DNA from: Armatimonadota bacterium
GTDB lineage: Bacteria; Armatimonadota; JAAZEB01
Length of the DNA stretch: 27,597 nucleotides
Reading direction: 5' to 3'
Assembly: GCA_012841485.1 (NCBI GenBank)
Contig: DUUU01000342.1
Span: 1 to 27,597 of the forward strand
Both the position numbers and the translations under genes were made by a program. This document shows, piece after piece, positions 16,138 through 25,092 of the stretch (position 1 is its first letter; each line of letters starts with the position of its first letter). The notes beneath the pieces were generated by a model. It searched no databases. It worked only from the letters and a program-made list of their open reading frames with translations, and was not told the origin of the DNA.

Positions 16138-16847
16138 AGGTTCTGGCCGTGGATACAAGCACGGAGGTGGCTGGGATTGCCTTGCTGGAGGGGGGGCAGG
16201 TGCGCTTCTCCCACCGGTTCTTGCACCGCATGGATCTCTCGCGGCGCCTGCTGCCATCGCTCCAGTGGCTGCTTCAGGATTCGGGAGTGGCCCTCTCCGA
16301 GATCGATGCCCTGGGCGCTGGCTTGGGCCCCGGCTCCTTCACGGGAGTACGCATCGGCGTGACGACGATGAAGACGCTCGCCCAGGTCAACGCGCTGCCC
16401 ATCGCCGGGATCAGTACGCTCGCGGTGATGGCCGCCGGTTGCGCCCCTTGCCCCGGCGCGCTCATCTGCCCCTGCATCGACGCGCGCAAGCAGGAGGTGT
16501 ATGCCGGCATCTACCGCGCCACCGGGCTGGAGCCGGAGGAGCTGATGGCCCCGGCGGCGCTTCCCGCGGCAGCCCTGGCTACGCGCCTGGCCAGCTATGG
16601 CGAGCTGGTGCTCCTCTGCGGCACGGGCGTCGCGCGCTACCAGAACGTGCTGCGCCAGGCCCTGGGCGACCGGTTCTGCTACGCTCCCGGGCACGACTTT
16701 CCGGATCCCGTGGTGCTCGCCTACCTCGCGCTGGCCCGGCTGGAGCGTGGCGAGCGTGACGACCCCCTGGCGCTCGTTCCGATCTACGCGCGCCTCTCCG
16801 AGGCAGAGCGAAACCTGGCCGCGAAAGAGAACCCAGACGCACCCTAG
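16134..16847 (+). CDS. tsaB: tRNA t6A biosynthesis protein TsaB
   Basis: A 237-residue ASKHA-fold protein that scaffolds TsaD in t6A synthesis. It begins KVLAVDTSTEVAGIALL (family phrase LAIDTST). It carries GPGSFTGVRIG (65-75) and the DARKQEVYAGIYR segment, all diagnostic. The start is the GTG at 16134, overlapping the tsaE stop and preceded by AGGGAG at 5 nt. A GTG at 16113 would be an unneeded extension. It is followed by a stem-loop terminator at 16872-16915. tsaD and tsaC are not here. Confidence 0.95.
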   Translation: MKVLAVDTSTEVAGIALLEGGQVRFSHRFLHRMDLSRRLLPSLQWLLQDSGVALSEIDALGAGLGPGSFTGVRIGVTTMKTLAQVNALPIAGISTLAVMAAGCAPCPGALICPCIDARKQEVYAGIYRATGLEPEELMAPAALPAAALATRLASYGELVLLCGTGVARYQNVLRQALGDRFCYAPGHDFPDPVVLAYLALARLERGERDDPLALVPIYARLSEAERNLAAKENPDAP

Positions 16848-16871
16848 ACCCAGTGGATTGCCGGGAACGGC

Positions 16872-16915
16872 CCCGGCGAGGCCCCCGCTTCCCTGGCAGA
16901 TGCCTCGCCGGGTTT
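16872..16915 (+). terminator. Rho-independent-like terminator after tsaB
   Basis: A perfect 11-bp inverted repeat, CCCGGCGAGGC (16872-16882) and GCCTCGCCGGG (16902-16912), encloses a 19-nt loop and is followed by TTT. It lies in the 78-bp gap between the convergent tsaB and PAP2 genes. The U-tract is short but the stem is strong. Confidence 0.65.
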
Positions 16916-16925
16916 CGCCGCGCCG

Positions 16926-17696
16926 CTAGAAGCGGAATCCCAACAGGTTCGGGCCGCCGCGCACCGCCTGATTCCCGGCCAGGAGGCCAATCCCCGCGCC
17001 GACGACCACGTCGGAGGGGAAGTGCTTGTTTTGGAAGACGCGCGACGCGGCGACCGCCGTAGCGAGCGCGAAGAGGGGCACCTTGTAGCGTGGATACTCC
17101 GACCCAAGAACGGTCGCCATGGCGAAAGCCGCCGAGGTGTGCCCCGAGGGGAACGACTCGAAGTCGGATCCAGGGCCCTCGAAGTGGCCGATGCCATTCG
17201 ATTGGTTCGGCCGGCGCCGGCCGGTCGCCATCTTCACCAGCTGCGTGAGGATGCCGGAGGTGATCAAGGCGTTCGCCATCTTCGTCGCGGCACGCTTCTC
17301 ATGCGCTCCGCCGAAGGCATAGAGGGCGAGGGGAGTGCCCATATACACCGTTGGGGTTCCCAGGTAGCTGATCGAGTGCGATACGTCGCGCGTGGTGCTC
17401 CCGCCCAAGAGTTTCTGTAGGAAAGGTAGCGTGACCGTATCGGTCGCCAGGAGGAGGCCGGCGCCCAGGGCATACGGCACCCAGCCATCGCCCTCCAGGA
17501 AGAACCGCGGGTGTTTGCCGGCCGTGGTGCGGAAGCTGGCCCCCAGGGGGGGCACCGAGGCCTCGGAGACGGGAGCCACGCGGGTCTCTATCCGCGTGGG
17601 GAACGGATCGGCGGTGGCCGGGCCAATGCGCGCACAGGCGAACGAAGCAGTAAGCACCACAGAGAACAGGCCGCATGCGGCCAGGAGTCGGGTCAT
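16926..17696 (-). CDS. exported PAP2-family phosphatase
   Basis: A 256-residue type 2 phosphatidic-acid phosphatase/haloperoxidase-fold protein with the complete three-part active site. These are K-x6-RP (K155, KMATGRRRP), PSGH (183-186) and SR-x5-H-x3-D (S218, H225, D229). The N-terminus LLAACGLFSVVLTASFACA is a signal peptide with a lipobox-like SFAC that may make it a lipoprotein. The catalytic domain would act in the periplasm or at the membrane surface on lipid phosphates such as undecaprenyl pyrophosphate or phosphatidate. The ATG at 17696 has GGAG 8 nt upstream. The frame is open to 17909, but that part lacks sense and would bury the signal. It is convergent with tsaB and divergent from the ApgM-like gene. 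Confidence 0.88.
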   Translation of the reverse strand: MTRLLAACGLFSVVLTASFACARIGPATADPFPTRIETRVAPVSEASVPPLGASFRTTAGKHPRFFLEGDGWVPYALGAGLLLATDTVTLPFLQKLLGGSTTRDVSHSISYLGTPTVYMGTPLALYAFGGAHEKRAATKMANALITSGILTQLVKMATGRRRPNQSNGIGHFEGPGSDFESFPSGHTSAAFAMATVLGSEYPRYKVPLFALATAVAASRVFQNKHFPSDVVVGAGIGLLAGNQAVRGGPNLLGFRF

Positions 17697-18159
17697 CAAG
17701 GCTTCTCCGGATTCCATGGGATCAGGCACGCGATCTCGCGTCGGGTGCGCTTCCATCCGGCGATGATCCGGATTGGGCGGCCGCGTGCCTGGTTGATTCC
17801 GTTCGTGTCCACCGGGGTTCCACGGCGCGTGCCCGGCGCGCCGCCTTCCCGCGACACGGCGGGTCGGGACGGGCAGACCAAGGGCGAACCCACGGGAACC
17901 CGGTGCCAAAAACGCTGCTTAGAGGATCGACCGTGCCCTGCCGGGCAAGTGTTGCCACGGCTGGCGCAGGCGCGCCTCTTCACTCCCGCGATGGAATGCG
18001 GGGGAGAGGGCACAGGCGCCCACCAGCGCGCTGATAGAGCACGCCATTGGGCGCATGCAGTAAGATTGTTCGATAGGCGCGGGCGGATTCCTTCTCGGCT
18101 TGCGCGCCAGCCAACGCCTTGTGCCGGATGGGAGTTGTTGGGGTAGGAAAGAGCTCGAG
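17697..18159. other. 463-bp intergenic region between divergent genes
   Basis: I see no convincing gene, tRNA or known RNA. Open frames across it look like codon-bias shadows and lack ribosome sites. It should contain promoters for the PAP2 gene (-) and the ApgM-like gene (+), but no good -35/-10 pair was found. An imperfect hairpin CTCCCGC/GCGGGGGAG lies at 17983-18006. A GGAAAGAG at about 18147-18154 serves as the ribosome site for the ATG at 18160. Confidence 0.5.
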
Positions 18160-19347
18160 ATGAAGTATGTGATGGTGGTGGCGGGAGGCAGCGGGGATCG
18201 TCCCGTGGGGGCGCTGTATGGGAAGACGCCCCTGCAGGCGGCGCGCCTGCCCGTGCTGGATCTTTTCGCGCGAGAGGGTTTGGTGGGAAGCGCGGACCTG
18301 ATACCGGAGGATGTGGCGATTGCGCCCGAGGCCGCGGCGATGGCCCTCCTGGGTTACTCCCCCGCGCGCTACTACACCGGGCCGGGGCCGCTGGATGCCG
18401 CCGGGCGCGGCGTCTCGCTGGAGCGGGGCGATGTGGCGTTCCGGGTTGACCTCGTCTCCTCCGACGGCGAGACGATCACCAATCCCACCGCGGGTGGCCT
18501 CACGGGCCGGGATGCGGAGGCGCTCTTCGCGCATGTATCTCAGCGGCTGAGGATGCTGAACCTGGCGTTCTATCCGGGGCGCGGGCGCCGGCACGCCCTG
18601 GTCTGGAGCGGCGGCCCCCTGGATGTGCGCACGCTCGCGCCAATTGAGGCGGCGGGGAAGCCGCTGGCGGAGGTGATGCCCGAGGGGGATGGCGAGTCGA
18701 TGCTGCGCGGCCTGATCTACGATTCGCTGGAGGTGCTGGATGGCCACGAGATCAACGCTCGTCTTCGTGACGAGGGGAAGCCACCGGCGAATATGATCTG
18801 GCCGTGGGGAGGTGGGCGCAGACCCTCGCTCCCCTCCTTCGCGGCAGCGCGGGGTGTTTCCGGCGCGGTGATCTCGCCGTCGGCCTACTGGCGGGGCCTG
18901 GCAAACCTGGCCGGATTGCGCGCGCCCGAGGTGCCAGGGGCGACGGGGCGAATCGACACGGACTACGCCGCGAAAGCATGTGCCGCGATTGCCGCGCTGC
19001 ACGAAGTGGAGTTCGCGCTGGTCCACGTGTGCGCGCCGGGAGTGGCGTCCGCGCGGGGCGACGCGGAGGAGAAGGTCGATGCCCTCCAGCGCCTCGATGA
19101 GCGTCTCCTGGCCCCGCTGGTGAAGAGCCTCAAGACGCTGGATGACTACCGGGTGATGGTCGTGCCGGACATCGTCTTCCCGGTGGAGACGCGCGTGCCC
19201 ACGCGCGACCCGGTGCCGTTCGTCCTCTACGCGAGCAGTGGCGTCCGGCGCCAGGTGCGCGCCGCTTTCGATGAGAGCGCCATCGAAGAGTCGCCTCTGC
19301 GCTACGAAGAAGGCTACCGGCTAATCGAGTTGCTCCTGGAAGGATGA
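18160..19347 (+). CDS. ApgM-fold protein lacking the catalytic residues (probable pseudoenzyme)
   Basis: This 395-residue protein follows cofactor-independent phosphoglycerate mutase of the archaeal type (ApgM, alkaline phosphatase superfamily) along its whole length. Matching segments include GDRP, GKTPLQAA, LLGYSP...YYTGPGPLDAAGRG, LERGDVAFRVDLVS, GATGRIDTDYAAK, EEKVDALQRLDERLLAPL and DPVPFVLY. The catalytic set is gone. The metal Asp of the first DG is G9 (VAGGSGDRP), and the nucleophile loop PGSD is replaced by APEAAAM (55-61). The APDEAGH motif is APGVASA (G294, A298), PDH is PDI (I338), and the late RTHT His is P347. The reading frame is intact, so it is not a decaying pseudogene. It probably has a binding, regulatory or changed catalytic role. 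The ATG at 18160 is preferred over an upstream one at 18100. Confidence 0.82.
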   Translation: MKYVMVVAGGSGDRPVGALYGKTPLQAARLPVLDLFAREGLVGSADLIPEDVAIAPEAAAMALLGYSPARYYTGPGPLDAAGRGVSLERGDVAFRVDLVSSDGETITNPTAGGLTGRDAEALFAHVSQRLRMLNLAFYPGRGRRHALVWSGGPLDVRTLAPIEAAGKPLAEVMPEGDGESMLRGLIYDSLEVLDGHEINARLRDEGKPPANMIWPWGGGRRPSLPSFAAARGVSGAVISPSAYWRGLANLAGLRAPEVPGATGRIDTDYAAKACAAIAALHEVEFALVHVCAPGVASARGDAEEKVDALQRLDERLLAPLVKSLKTLDDYRVMVVPDIVFPVETRVPTRDPVPFVLYASSGVRRQVRAAFDESAIEESPLRYEEGYRLIELLLEG

Positions 19348-19364
19348 GGCGCGCGCTTCCAGGG

Positions 19365-22300
19365 TTATGACCGGGCGAGCACCGCGTAGTCGTGGTCGGT
19401 CTTCTTCTGGGTCCACTCGACGCGCGATCTCCCCTGGCCTTGCCACACGCGCTCACGTGTGTCGAGATCCCAAATCTCCACCGCCGCCGGGCGGCGAAGC
19501 TCCAGCGTCAGGCGCAGGTCGCGCGGAACCCGCGTGCGCGCGTTTTGCGGCAGCATCTCGCCGGCGTTGCGCGCGTAGCCGAGGAGAACGCGGCCATCCT
19601 CGGACGTGAGCACTTTGCACTCGTAGCCGGGCGAGGCGCGCAGCGGCGCGGCCGAGGCCGGCACCTTGGGCTCGGTGAAGGGGCACGTGACGACCACCTG
19701 CCCGGGGGCCGAGGCCTCGCCGGCGCCGAGGAAACGGATCGGAACCCCGGTGCGCAGCGACCAGGCGCTATAGCGCGCCAGCGCCCCCAGCTCCTTCACG
19801 GGGTCCGAGACGCGCACGGCCACCGGCGGGGGCGCCTCCCGGAAGGTGGCCCAATCGATCTGACCAGCCAGGCGCGAGATCACCTCGAACTCGCGGGGAT
19901 CGGCGATGGCATCCCACGCGATGCCGCCCGGCGAGCCGCACAGGAAGGCGAGCCAGAGGCAATCGCGCGTGACCAGGGCGCGGTACTCGGGGTACGAGAC
20001 TTCCCGCAGGCGGTCGTTCCCGGTCTCGCCCAGGATGCTCGGCTTGCCGCCCAGGCGTTGGGCGAGGGCAATCGTGGCGGCATAGACGCCGATCTCGCGC
20101 GGCGCGTCTTGCCCCGCCGTGCTCCGCCACGAATGGTAGTCCGTGTAGGTGGGGTAGGCGTGCCAGTTGAAGAAGTCGAGCCGCGGAGTGCCGCGCATCC
20201 ATTCGATCTGGGGTCCGGGCGTCGCCTCGGCGGCGCTCGTCGTCGTCAGGTGGTTCGGGTCGACCTCCCGGATGGTGTCGAGGATCGCGTTTGTCCAACG
20301 TACTGAAGCCTGGAGGTCGCCGCCGGCGCGGTAGGTTTCGTTCATCACCTCCCACGCCAGGATGCGCGGGTCGTCCTTGAACGCCGTGACCACTTCGCGC
20401 ACATACTGCTTCTGGAGTTCCAGCGCCCGGGGGTTGGTGAACCAGTCGGCCTGCTCCTTGATCAGCGCGTCGTAGGCGGGGATGCCCTGGAAGCCGAAGT
20501 TGCGGTAGTGCCCCCACCACATCACCGGAATCGCGCGCACGCCCAAGGGGCCGATCAGGTCGAGGTAGCGCCGGAGGCCCTCAAGGATGAACGGGTCGGC
20601 GTGCCCTCCCTGGTCGCCTCCGAGGCTCGCCGTGCCTACGTTCACGCCAAAACGGACGCAGTTCACGCCGTAGGCGCGCAGGAGAGCGATCCATTCGCGG
20701 ATTGCGTCCTCGTCCGCGCGGCACCAGCCGACGGGGCCGGACGGGCGCTGGATCACCTCCGGGTCGGGCAGGTAAATTCCGTTGGTCGCAAAGCCCCAGG
20801 GGATGAACGGCCTGCCCTCCTTAGTGCGAAACTGCCCTCGGGTATCCAGGCGGATGATCCCCTCGCGCTCCCAGGGCCGGGCGGCGGGGTCGTAAACCAC
20901 GAACTTGACCGGAAACAGCCCGGCGCCGTCCACCCAGACGCGCGCGGTGTAGATCCCGGCCGGCAGCCGGCCCAATGAGGCGCCATAGAGGCCGTCGCCG
21001 AGGTCCTCAAGCGCCAGGGCGCGCTCGCCAACGCGCACCCTCAACCGGTGTCCGGGCACGGGCACGTCGGCGGAGTTACAGTAGCTCACTCGGAACTCCA
21101 CCGGCTCGCCAGTAGGGAAGGCAACTCGGGCCATGCGCACCCGGGGCGCGCGCAGGCGCATCTTCACGTCGCGCGTGAAGAGGAGCTTCCCATCCCGGCG
21201 TCCGGTGACGCGAACCGGATAGATCCCTGTGGGGAAGCCGGATGGTGGGCGCGCGACCAACATGCCCGGTGCCTCCGCCTGAAGAGGGAGAGGCCATCCG
21301 GCGACGCGCGCCTCGATAGTGATGCCTGCAGCCTCCTCCGGGCGCGAGAAACGCACGACCAGGGCGCCATCCTCCCGGCGGACGCGTGCCTCGACACCGG
21401 CGTAGTTGCCGAAGTGGTACGATTCGATCATGCACCAGTCCGCGCCGTCGTTATCCACGCGGATCCGGTGCTTGCCCGCGGGGACGGGCACGGAGTACCA
21501 CCCCTGGTTGCTTTTGATCGCCGCTTGCGTCTCGCCTGGGAAGTCGCGGCGCAGCGCCTCCTGGCCATCGATGAGGATGATCAGGCGCGAGCCGCCCCAA
21601 CCGGAGGTGTTGCCCACCTGCACGGCGAAGCTGCCTGGTTCCGCGTACTCCACGGCGAACTCAACCGGGTTGTGGAGCTCCCTGTGGTTGCGCACGCCGT
21701 GCAGGTAGCGGGGGAGCACGGTGCCGTCGGGCACGCCAGCAAAGGGGTCCACGGGCACGGCGCCCTCGGGTGCGGGCGTGTCCCATCCGCCGCGGGCCAG
21801 CAGGTCGAGATCTTGGCGGGTGCCGGCGGCTTCGGTTCTCTCGGCGGGCAGGAGCTCGATCTCGTCGACGAGGATGTCGATGGGGCGCGTGGTGCCAGAG
21901 GCGTTGAGCTGGATGAGGACCATCTCGCGCAGGGCGCCCGGCAGGCCCTCGGGAACGAAGTCGCGCAAAGGGATCGTCACCTGGCGCCAGCCGGTGAAGT
22001 CGAGAGGGATCCGATAGCGGAAGGAGAGGGGTGGCTTGCGCTCGTAGTTCCCGAACATCAGGTTGAGCGCCTCGCCGGAGCCATCGCCTTTCACCCAGAG
22101 GCGAACCCGATCTGGGCCGATGGCCGTCCACTCGGCGGGAACAATGCCCATCTGCACGTGCCCCCAGGTGTTGGGCCCGGCAGCGAAGCGGAGCCGGCCG
22201 GCGCCCTCGCCCCGTTTTGCTTCCACGGCAGGCGTGAGCGTGACGAACGCCTTCACGCCTTCCGGGATTTCGCCCTGAACGGCGTACCAGCGGCTCGTGC

Positions 22301-22418
22301 CGGTCTCGAAATCCTCGATCACCACCGGTTCCGGCGCATCGGCTGCCGCCAGGTGCCTGCCCGGGATGGCGGTTGCCAGCAGCGCCAGGCAGAAGAGATA
22401 CAAGCGCGAGCGTGCCAT
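19365..22418 (-). CDS. large secreted clan GH-A glycoside hydrolase with carbohydrate-binding modules
   Basis: A 1017-residue exported enzyme. After a signal peptide (about 1-25) comes a CBM11-like beta-sandwich (about 30-185; VIEDFETGTSRWYAVQGE, VRLWVKGDGSG, GWRQVTIPLRDF). A second beta-sandwich lies at about 230-340 and an Ig-like domain at about 400-510. The TIM-barrel catalytic domain (about 520-880) has acid/base E694 in AWEVMNET and nucleophile E798 in ILGETGN, the two glutamates of clan GH-A (GH5 type). A beta-rich C-terminus follows. The ATG at 22418 has GGGAGGG 5-6 nt upstream, and the longer open frame to 22913 is not coding. The substrate is a plant or microbial polysaccharide, not determinable here. 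It follows the fucosidase gene, after a hairpin, and is convergent with the ApgM-like gene, with 17 bp between. Confidence 0.85.
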   Translation of the reverse strand: MARSRLYLFCLALLATAIPGRHLAAADAPEPVVIEDFETGTSRWYAVQGEIPEGVKAFVTLTPAVEAKRGEGAGRLRFAAGPNTWGHVQMGIVPAEWTAIGPDRVRLWVKGDGSGEALNLMFGNYERKPPLSFRYRIPLDFTGWRQVTIPLRDFVPEGLPGALREMVLIQLNASGTTRPIDILVDEIELLPAERTEAAGTRQDLDLLARGGWDTPAPEGAVPVDPFAGVPDGTVLPRYLHGVRNHRELHNPVEFAVEYAEPGSFAVQVGNTSGWGGSRLIILIDGQEALRRDFPGETQAAIKSNQGWYSVPVPAGKHRIRVDNDGADWCMIESYHFGNYAGVEARVRREDGALVVRFSRPEEAAGITIEARVAGWPLPLQAEAPGMLVARPPSGFPTGIYPVRVTGRRDGKLLFTRDVKMRLRAPRVRMARVAFPTGEPVEFRVSYCNSADVPVPGHRLRVRVGERALALEDLGDGLYGASLGRLPAGIYTARVWVDGAGLFPVKFVVYDPAARPWEREGIIRLDTRGQFRTKEGRPFIPWGFATNGIYLPDPEVIQRPSGPVGWCRADEDAIREWIALLRAYGVNCVRFGVNVGTASLGGDQGGHADPFILEGLRRYLDLIGPLGVRAIPVMWWGHYRNFGFQGIPAYDALIKEQADWFTNPRALELQKQYVREVVTAFKDDPRILAWEVMNETYRAGGDLQASVRWTNAILDTIREVDPNHLTTTSAAEATPGPQIEWMRGTPRLDFFNWHAYPTYTDYHSWRSTAGQDAPREIGVYAATIALAQRLGGKPSILGETGNDRLREVSYPEYRALVTRDCLWLAFLCGSPGGIAWDAIADPREFEVISRLAGQIDWATFREAPPPVAVRVSDPVKELGALARYSAWSLRTGVPIRFLGAGEASAPGQVVVTCPFTEPKVPASAAPLRASPGYECKVLTSEDGRVLLGYARNAGEMLPQNARTRVPRDLRLTLELRRPAAVEIWDLDTRERVWQGQGRSRVEWTQKKTDHDYAVLARS

Positions 22419-22607
22419 GAGTCCCTCCCGGAGCGGCGGTCTACCTGGCGAAACGCACCTTGCGCCCGCGGGGCGCGGTGTTGCCAGGGTGTCGTCTCTC
22501 CGATAGCGTTGGGCATCCCCTCGCGGCAGATGGGGATCCGGGTTGCGATGGTGTTTCGATAGGCCCGGCCGTGGATCCTCCCGGTGAGAGAAGGCGCGGA
22601 GAACGCA

Positions 22608-22638
22608 CGCGGCGCGGGACCATAGGTCCCGCGCCGCG
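22608..22638 (-). terminator. strong hairpin between the fucosidase and GH-A glycosidase genes
   Basis: A perfect 14-bp inverted repeat (22608-22621 and 22625-22638) with a 3-nt loop ATA lies 19 nt after the fucosidase stop, on its transcript. There is no U-tract on either side. It could act as an attenuator, an mRNA-stability element or a Rho-assisted stop. It may set different expression of the two glycosidases. Confidence 0.5.
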
Positions 22639-22657
22639 CATGGAAGTGGGCAGCCCC

Positions 22658-23953
22658 CTACTTCAGGAACAGCTCGATCACCGGCACAGTGACGTTCGGC
22701 TTCTGTACCGGGAGCTCCAGCGTCAGCGTGTTCCGGCCCTCGGCGCCCGGTGTCTGGTGCGGCGGGACGGTCATCTTCACCTCGGAGGCGTCGTTCAGGA
22801 GCTGGGCGTACTCCACCTTGCCGGCGAAGCCGTCCAGGTGGAGGTGCTTGAACGGCCAGGCGAAGACGTGGACGTAGAGCCGCTTCTTCTCCGGGTTGTA
22901 GGTGAGCCGGCAATCCTGGGGCGCCTTAAACTCGTCTGGCGCCTGCGTGCATCCGTAGATCGAGCGGCTGTGCCGCTTCATCCACTCGCCGATCCCGGCC
23001 AGGCGCGAGAGCGCGCGCTCATCGAACTCGCCGCGCCCGGTCGGCCCGACGTTGAGCAGCAGGTTCCCGCCCTTGCTGACGGTGTCGACGAGCATCTGGA
23101 CGAGCTGATCCACGCTCTTCCAGGAAGCCTCGTCGCGGTGGTAGCCCCAGGAGCCGGAGAAGGTCTGACACGCCTCCCAGACCACCGGCTGGCCCTCTAC
23201 CCGCAGCCACTCGCGCGGCTGATACTGCTCGGGCGTCTTGATATCCCAGCCCTCCGGGAGATCGAGGCGGTCATTGAGGAGGATATGGGGTTGCAGCTCG
23301 CGGACCATCTTCAGCAGCTTCTCGCTCTGCCAGTCATCGCGGCCTTTGCCCACCCACGCCTGCGGACGGTTGCCGCCCGCGGGATAGGAGAAGTCGAACC
23401 ACAGGATGTCTACCTTGCCACACTGGGTGAGCAGCTCGCGCACCTGACCATGGAGGTAGGCGACATACTTGGATTGATCGCGCTTCTCGTTCAGCTTGGC
23501 GCGCTCGGGGTGGTTGCGCATCGAGTGGAGGTCGTCAATGACGAACTCCGGATGGTGCCAGTCGATGAGCGAGTGGTAGAAGCCGACGCGGAGGCCCCGG
23601 GCGCGGAACGCCTCCACCATCGGGCGAAGGACGTCTTTCCCGTAGGGGGTGTTCGGCGCCTTGTAGTCGGTGAGCGCCGAATCCCAGAGACAGAAGCCAT
23701 CATGGTGCTTGGTGGTGACCACGAAGTACTTCATGCCGGCATCGGCCGCGGCTTGCGCCCAGGCGTTCGGGTCGTAGAGGTCGGGGTCGAAGTGGCGGAA
23801 GTAGGTGTCGTAGACCTCATCCGGGATCTGCTCGCGCTGCTTGATCCACTCGTGGCGCGCGGGGAGGGCATAGATGCCCCAATGGATGAACAGGCCAAAG
23901 CGATCCCGGACAAACCAGCTCGTGTCACCCGGGGTGGGTCTCGTCTCTAGCAT
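22658..23953 (-). CDS. alpha-L-fucosidase, GH29 family
   Basis: A 431-residue enzyme removing alpha-linked L-fucose by a retaining mechanism. The N-terminal barrel shows FGLFIHWGIYALPARHEW, then YFVVTTKHHDGFCLWDS and GFYHSLIDWHHPEF. The nucleophile is D187 in ILWFDFSYP. The segment SKGGNLLLNVGPTGRGEF and a C-terminal beta-sandwich complete the family plan. No signal peptide is seen, so it probably acts in the cytosol on imported fucosyl-oligosaccharides. The ATG at 23953 has GAGGAGG 6 nt upstream, overlapping the rodA stop. The two genes are 11 nt apart and likely coupled. The frame continues open to 24946 inside rodA in another frame, which is not coding. Confidence 0.93.
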   Translation of the reverse strand: MLETRPTPGDTSWFVRDRFGLFIHWGIYALPARHEWIKQREQIPDEVYDTYFRHFDPDLYDPNAWAQAAADAGMKYFVVTTKHHDGFCLWDSALTDYKAPNTPYGKDVLRPMVEAFRARGLRVGFYHSLIDWHHPEFVIDDLHSMRNHPERAKLNEKRDQSKYVAYLHGQVRELLTQCGKVDILWFDFSYPAGGNRPQAWVGKGRDDWQSEKLLKMVRELQPHILLNDRLDLPEGWDIKTPEQYQPREWLRVEGQPVVWEACQTFSGSWGYHRDEASWKSVDQLVQMLVDTVSKGGNLLLNVGPTGRGEFDERALSRLAGIGEWMKRHSRSIYGCTQAPDEFKAPQDCRLTYNPEKKRLYVHVFAWPFKHLHLDGFAGKVEYAQLLNDASEVKMTVPPHQTPGAEGRNTLTLELPVQKPNVTVPVIELFLK

Positions 23954-23964
23954 GTGGTGCCTCC

Positions 23965-25059
23965 TCAGAAACGCAGATCCTCGCGGTGCCGCTCGATGTT
24001 GACCAGGACCGCGACGCACGCGAGGTTCAGGATCATGCTGCTCCCGCCGTAGGAGAGGAAGGGGAGCGGCACGCCAGTGACAGGCATGATATGGACCGTC
24101 ATGCCAATGTTCACGAAGACGTGGAAGGTGAACATCGCGATGATCCCGACGGCGATCAGGCGGCCATTCGGGTCGTCGCAGTTCCACGCCACGCGCAATC
24201 CACGGTAGATCAGACAGAAGAACAGGAGCAAGAGAACAGAAGAGCCGATGAAGCCCAGCTCCTCGCCGATCACGGTGTTGATGAAATCCGTATGCTGCTC
24301 TGGGATGAACCCACCCTGGCTCTGCGAGCCACGCAGCAGGCCCTTGCCGGTCAGCCCCCCGGATCCGATGGCGATCTTCGATTGGATGGTATGCCACCCG
24401 GAGCCGCGCGGATCGGCGGAGGGGTCCAGGAACGAGATCAGGCGTTGCTTCTGGTAATCCTTGATGAGCCCGACATGCCACAGAGCGCCGAACGCCACCA
24501 CGCCGGAGAGGGCAACAATCGCCAGGTGGAGGGCGCGCGCGCCCGCCACCCAGAGAATGCCGAACCACACGGCGATCAGAACGAGCGACGTGCCCAGGTC
24601 CGGCTGTTTCATGATCAGCGCCATCGGGGGCAGGATGAAGAGGAAGCTCTTGCAGAGGCCCCAGAAATCGCGCAGCGAGTGCCGGTGGTTCGTGCAATAG
24701 GTGGAGAGCGTGATGATCACCACGAGCTTGGCGATCTCGGAGGGCTGGAGCTTGAACCCGCCGGGCAGGGCGATCCAGCGTTGGGCCCCCATGGCCGACG
24801 AGCCGGTGAGCAGCACGGCTGCTAGCAGCACCAGGTTCAGAACGTAGAGCAAGCGACTGAGGCGCACCATCCCCCGGTAGTCCACCCGGGAGACGATGGC
24901 CGCGAAACCAGTGCCCAGGAGCAGCCACTGGCCCTGCCTCCAGCAATGGTCGCTGCCATCCATGCGCGTGGCGCTATAGATGGCGACGAGCCCGAGCCCG
25001 GCGAGGCCAAGTGCGCACGCAGGAAGCCATAGATCCACGCGCCGCTCACGCTGTATCAT
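23965..25059 (-). CDS. rodA: rod-shape SEDS glycosyltransferase RodA
   Basis: A 364-residue polytopic membrane protein of the SEDS family that polymerises lipid II for side-wall peptidoglycan. It begins RERRVDLWLPACALGLAGLGLVAIYSAT and has about ten helices. It carries KLQPSEIAKL, MKQPDLGTSLVL, PEQHTDFI (catalytic-Asp loop with the RodA/FtsW signature) and GVPLPFLSYGGSS. The NIGMTVHIMPVTG segment favours RodA over FtsW. The start is the ATG at 25059; its Shine-Dalgarno is weak. It lies 33 nt after the AAC(3)-like/TIM-barrel fusion and 11 nt before the fucosidase, all on the minus strand. This is unusual, since rodA normally sits beside mreBCD and mrdA. Confidence 0.95.
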   Translation of the reverse strand: MIQRERRVDLWLPACALGLAGLGLVAIYSATRMDGSDHCWRQGQWLLLGTGFAAIVSRVDYRGMVRLSRLLYVLNLVLLAAVLLTGSSAMGAQRWIALPGGFKLQPSEIAKLVVIITLSTYCTNHRHSLRDFWGLCKSFLFILPPMALIMKQPDLGTSLVLIAVWFGILWVAGARALHLAIVALSGVVAFGALWHVGLIKDYQKQRLISFLDPSADPRGSGWHTIQSKIAIGSGGLTGKGLLRGSQSQGGFIPEQHTDFINTVIGEELGFIGSSVLLLLFFCLIYRGLRVAWNCDDPNGRLIAVGIIAMFTFHVFVNIGMTVHIMPVTGVPLPFLSYGGSSMILNLACVAVLVNIERHREDLRF

Positions 25060-25092
25060 CCCTGTCTTACCGACTTCCCCTGGAGCAAGCCA

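Noticed and set aside
22419..22913. N-terminal extension of the GH-A glycosidase frame
   Set aside because: The signal peptide and strong ribosome site begin at 22418; the extension overlaps the fucosidase gene antisense-free but out of frame and is low complexity.
23954..24946. N-terminal extension of the fucosidase frame
   Set aside because: It runs inside rodA in another frame; GAGGAGG before 23953 and the family N-terminus set the true start.
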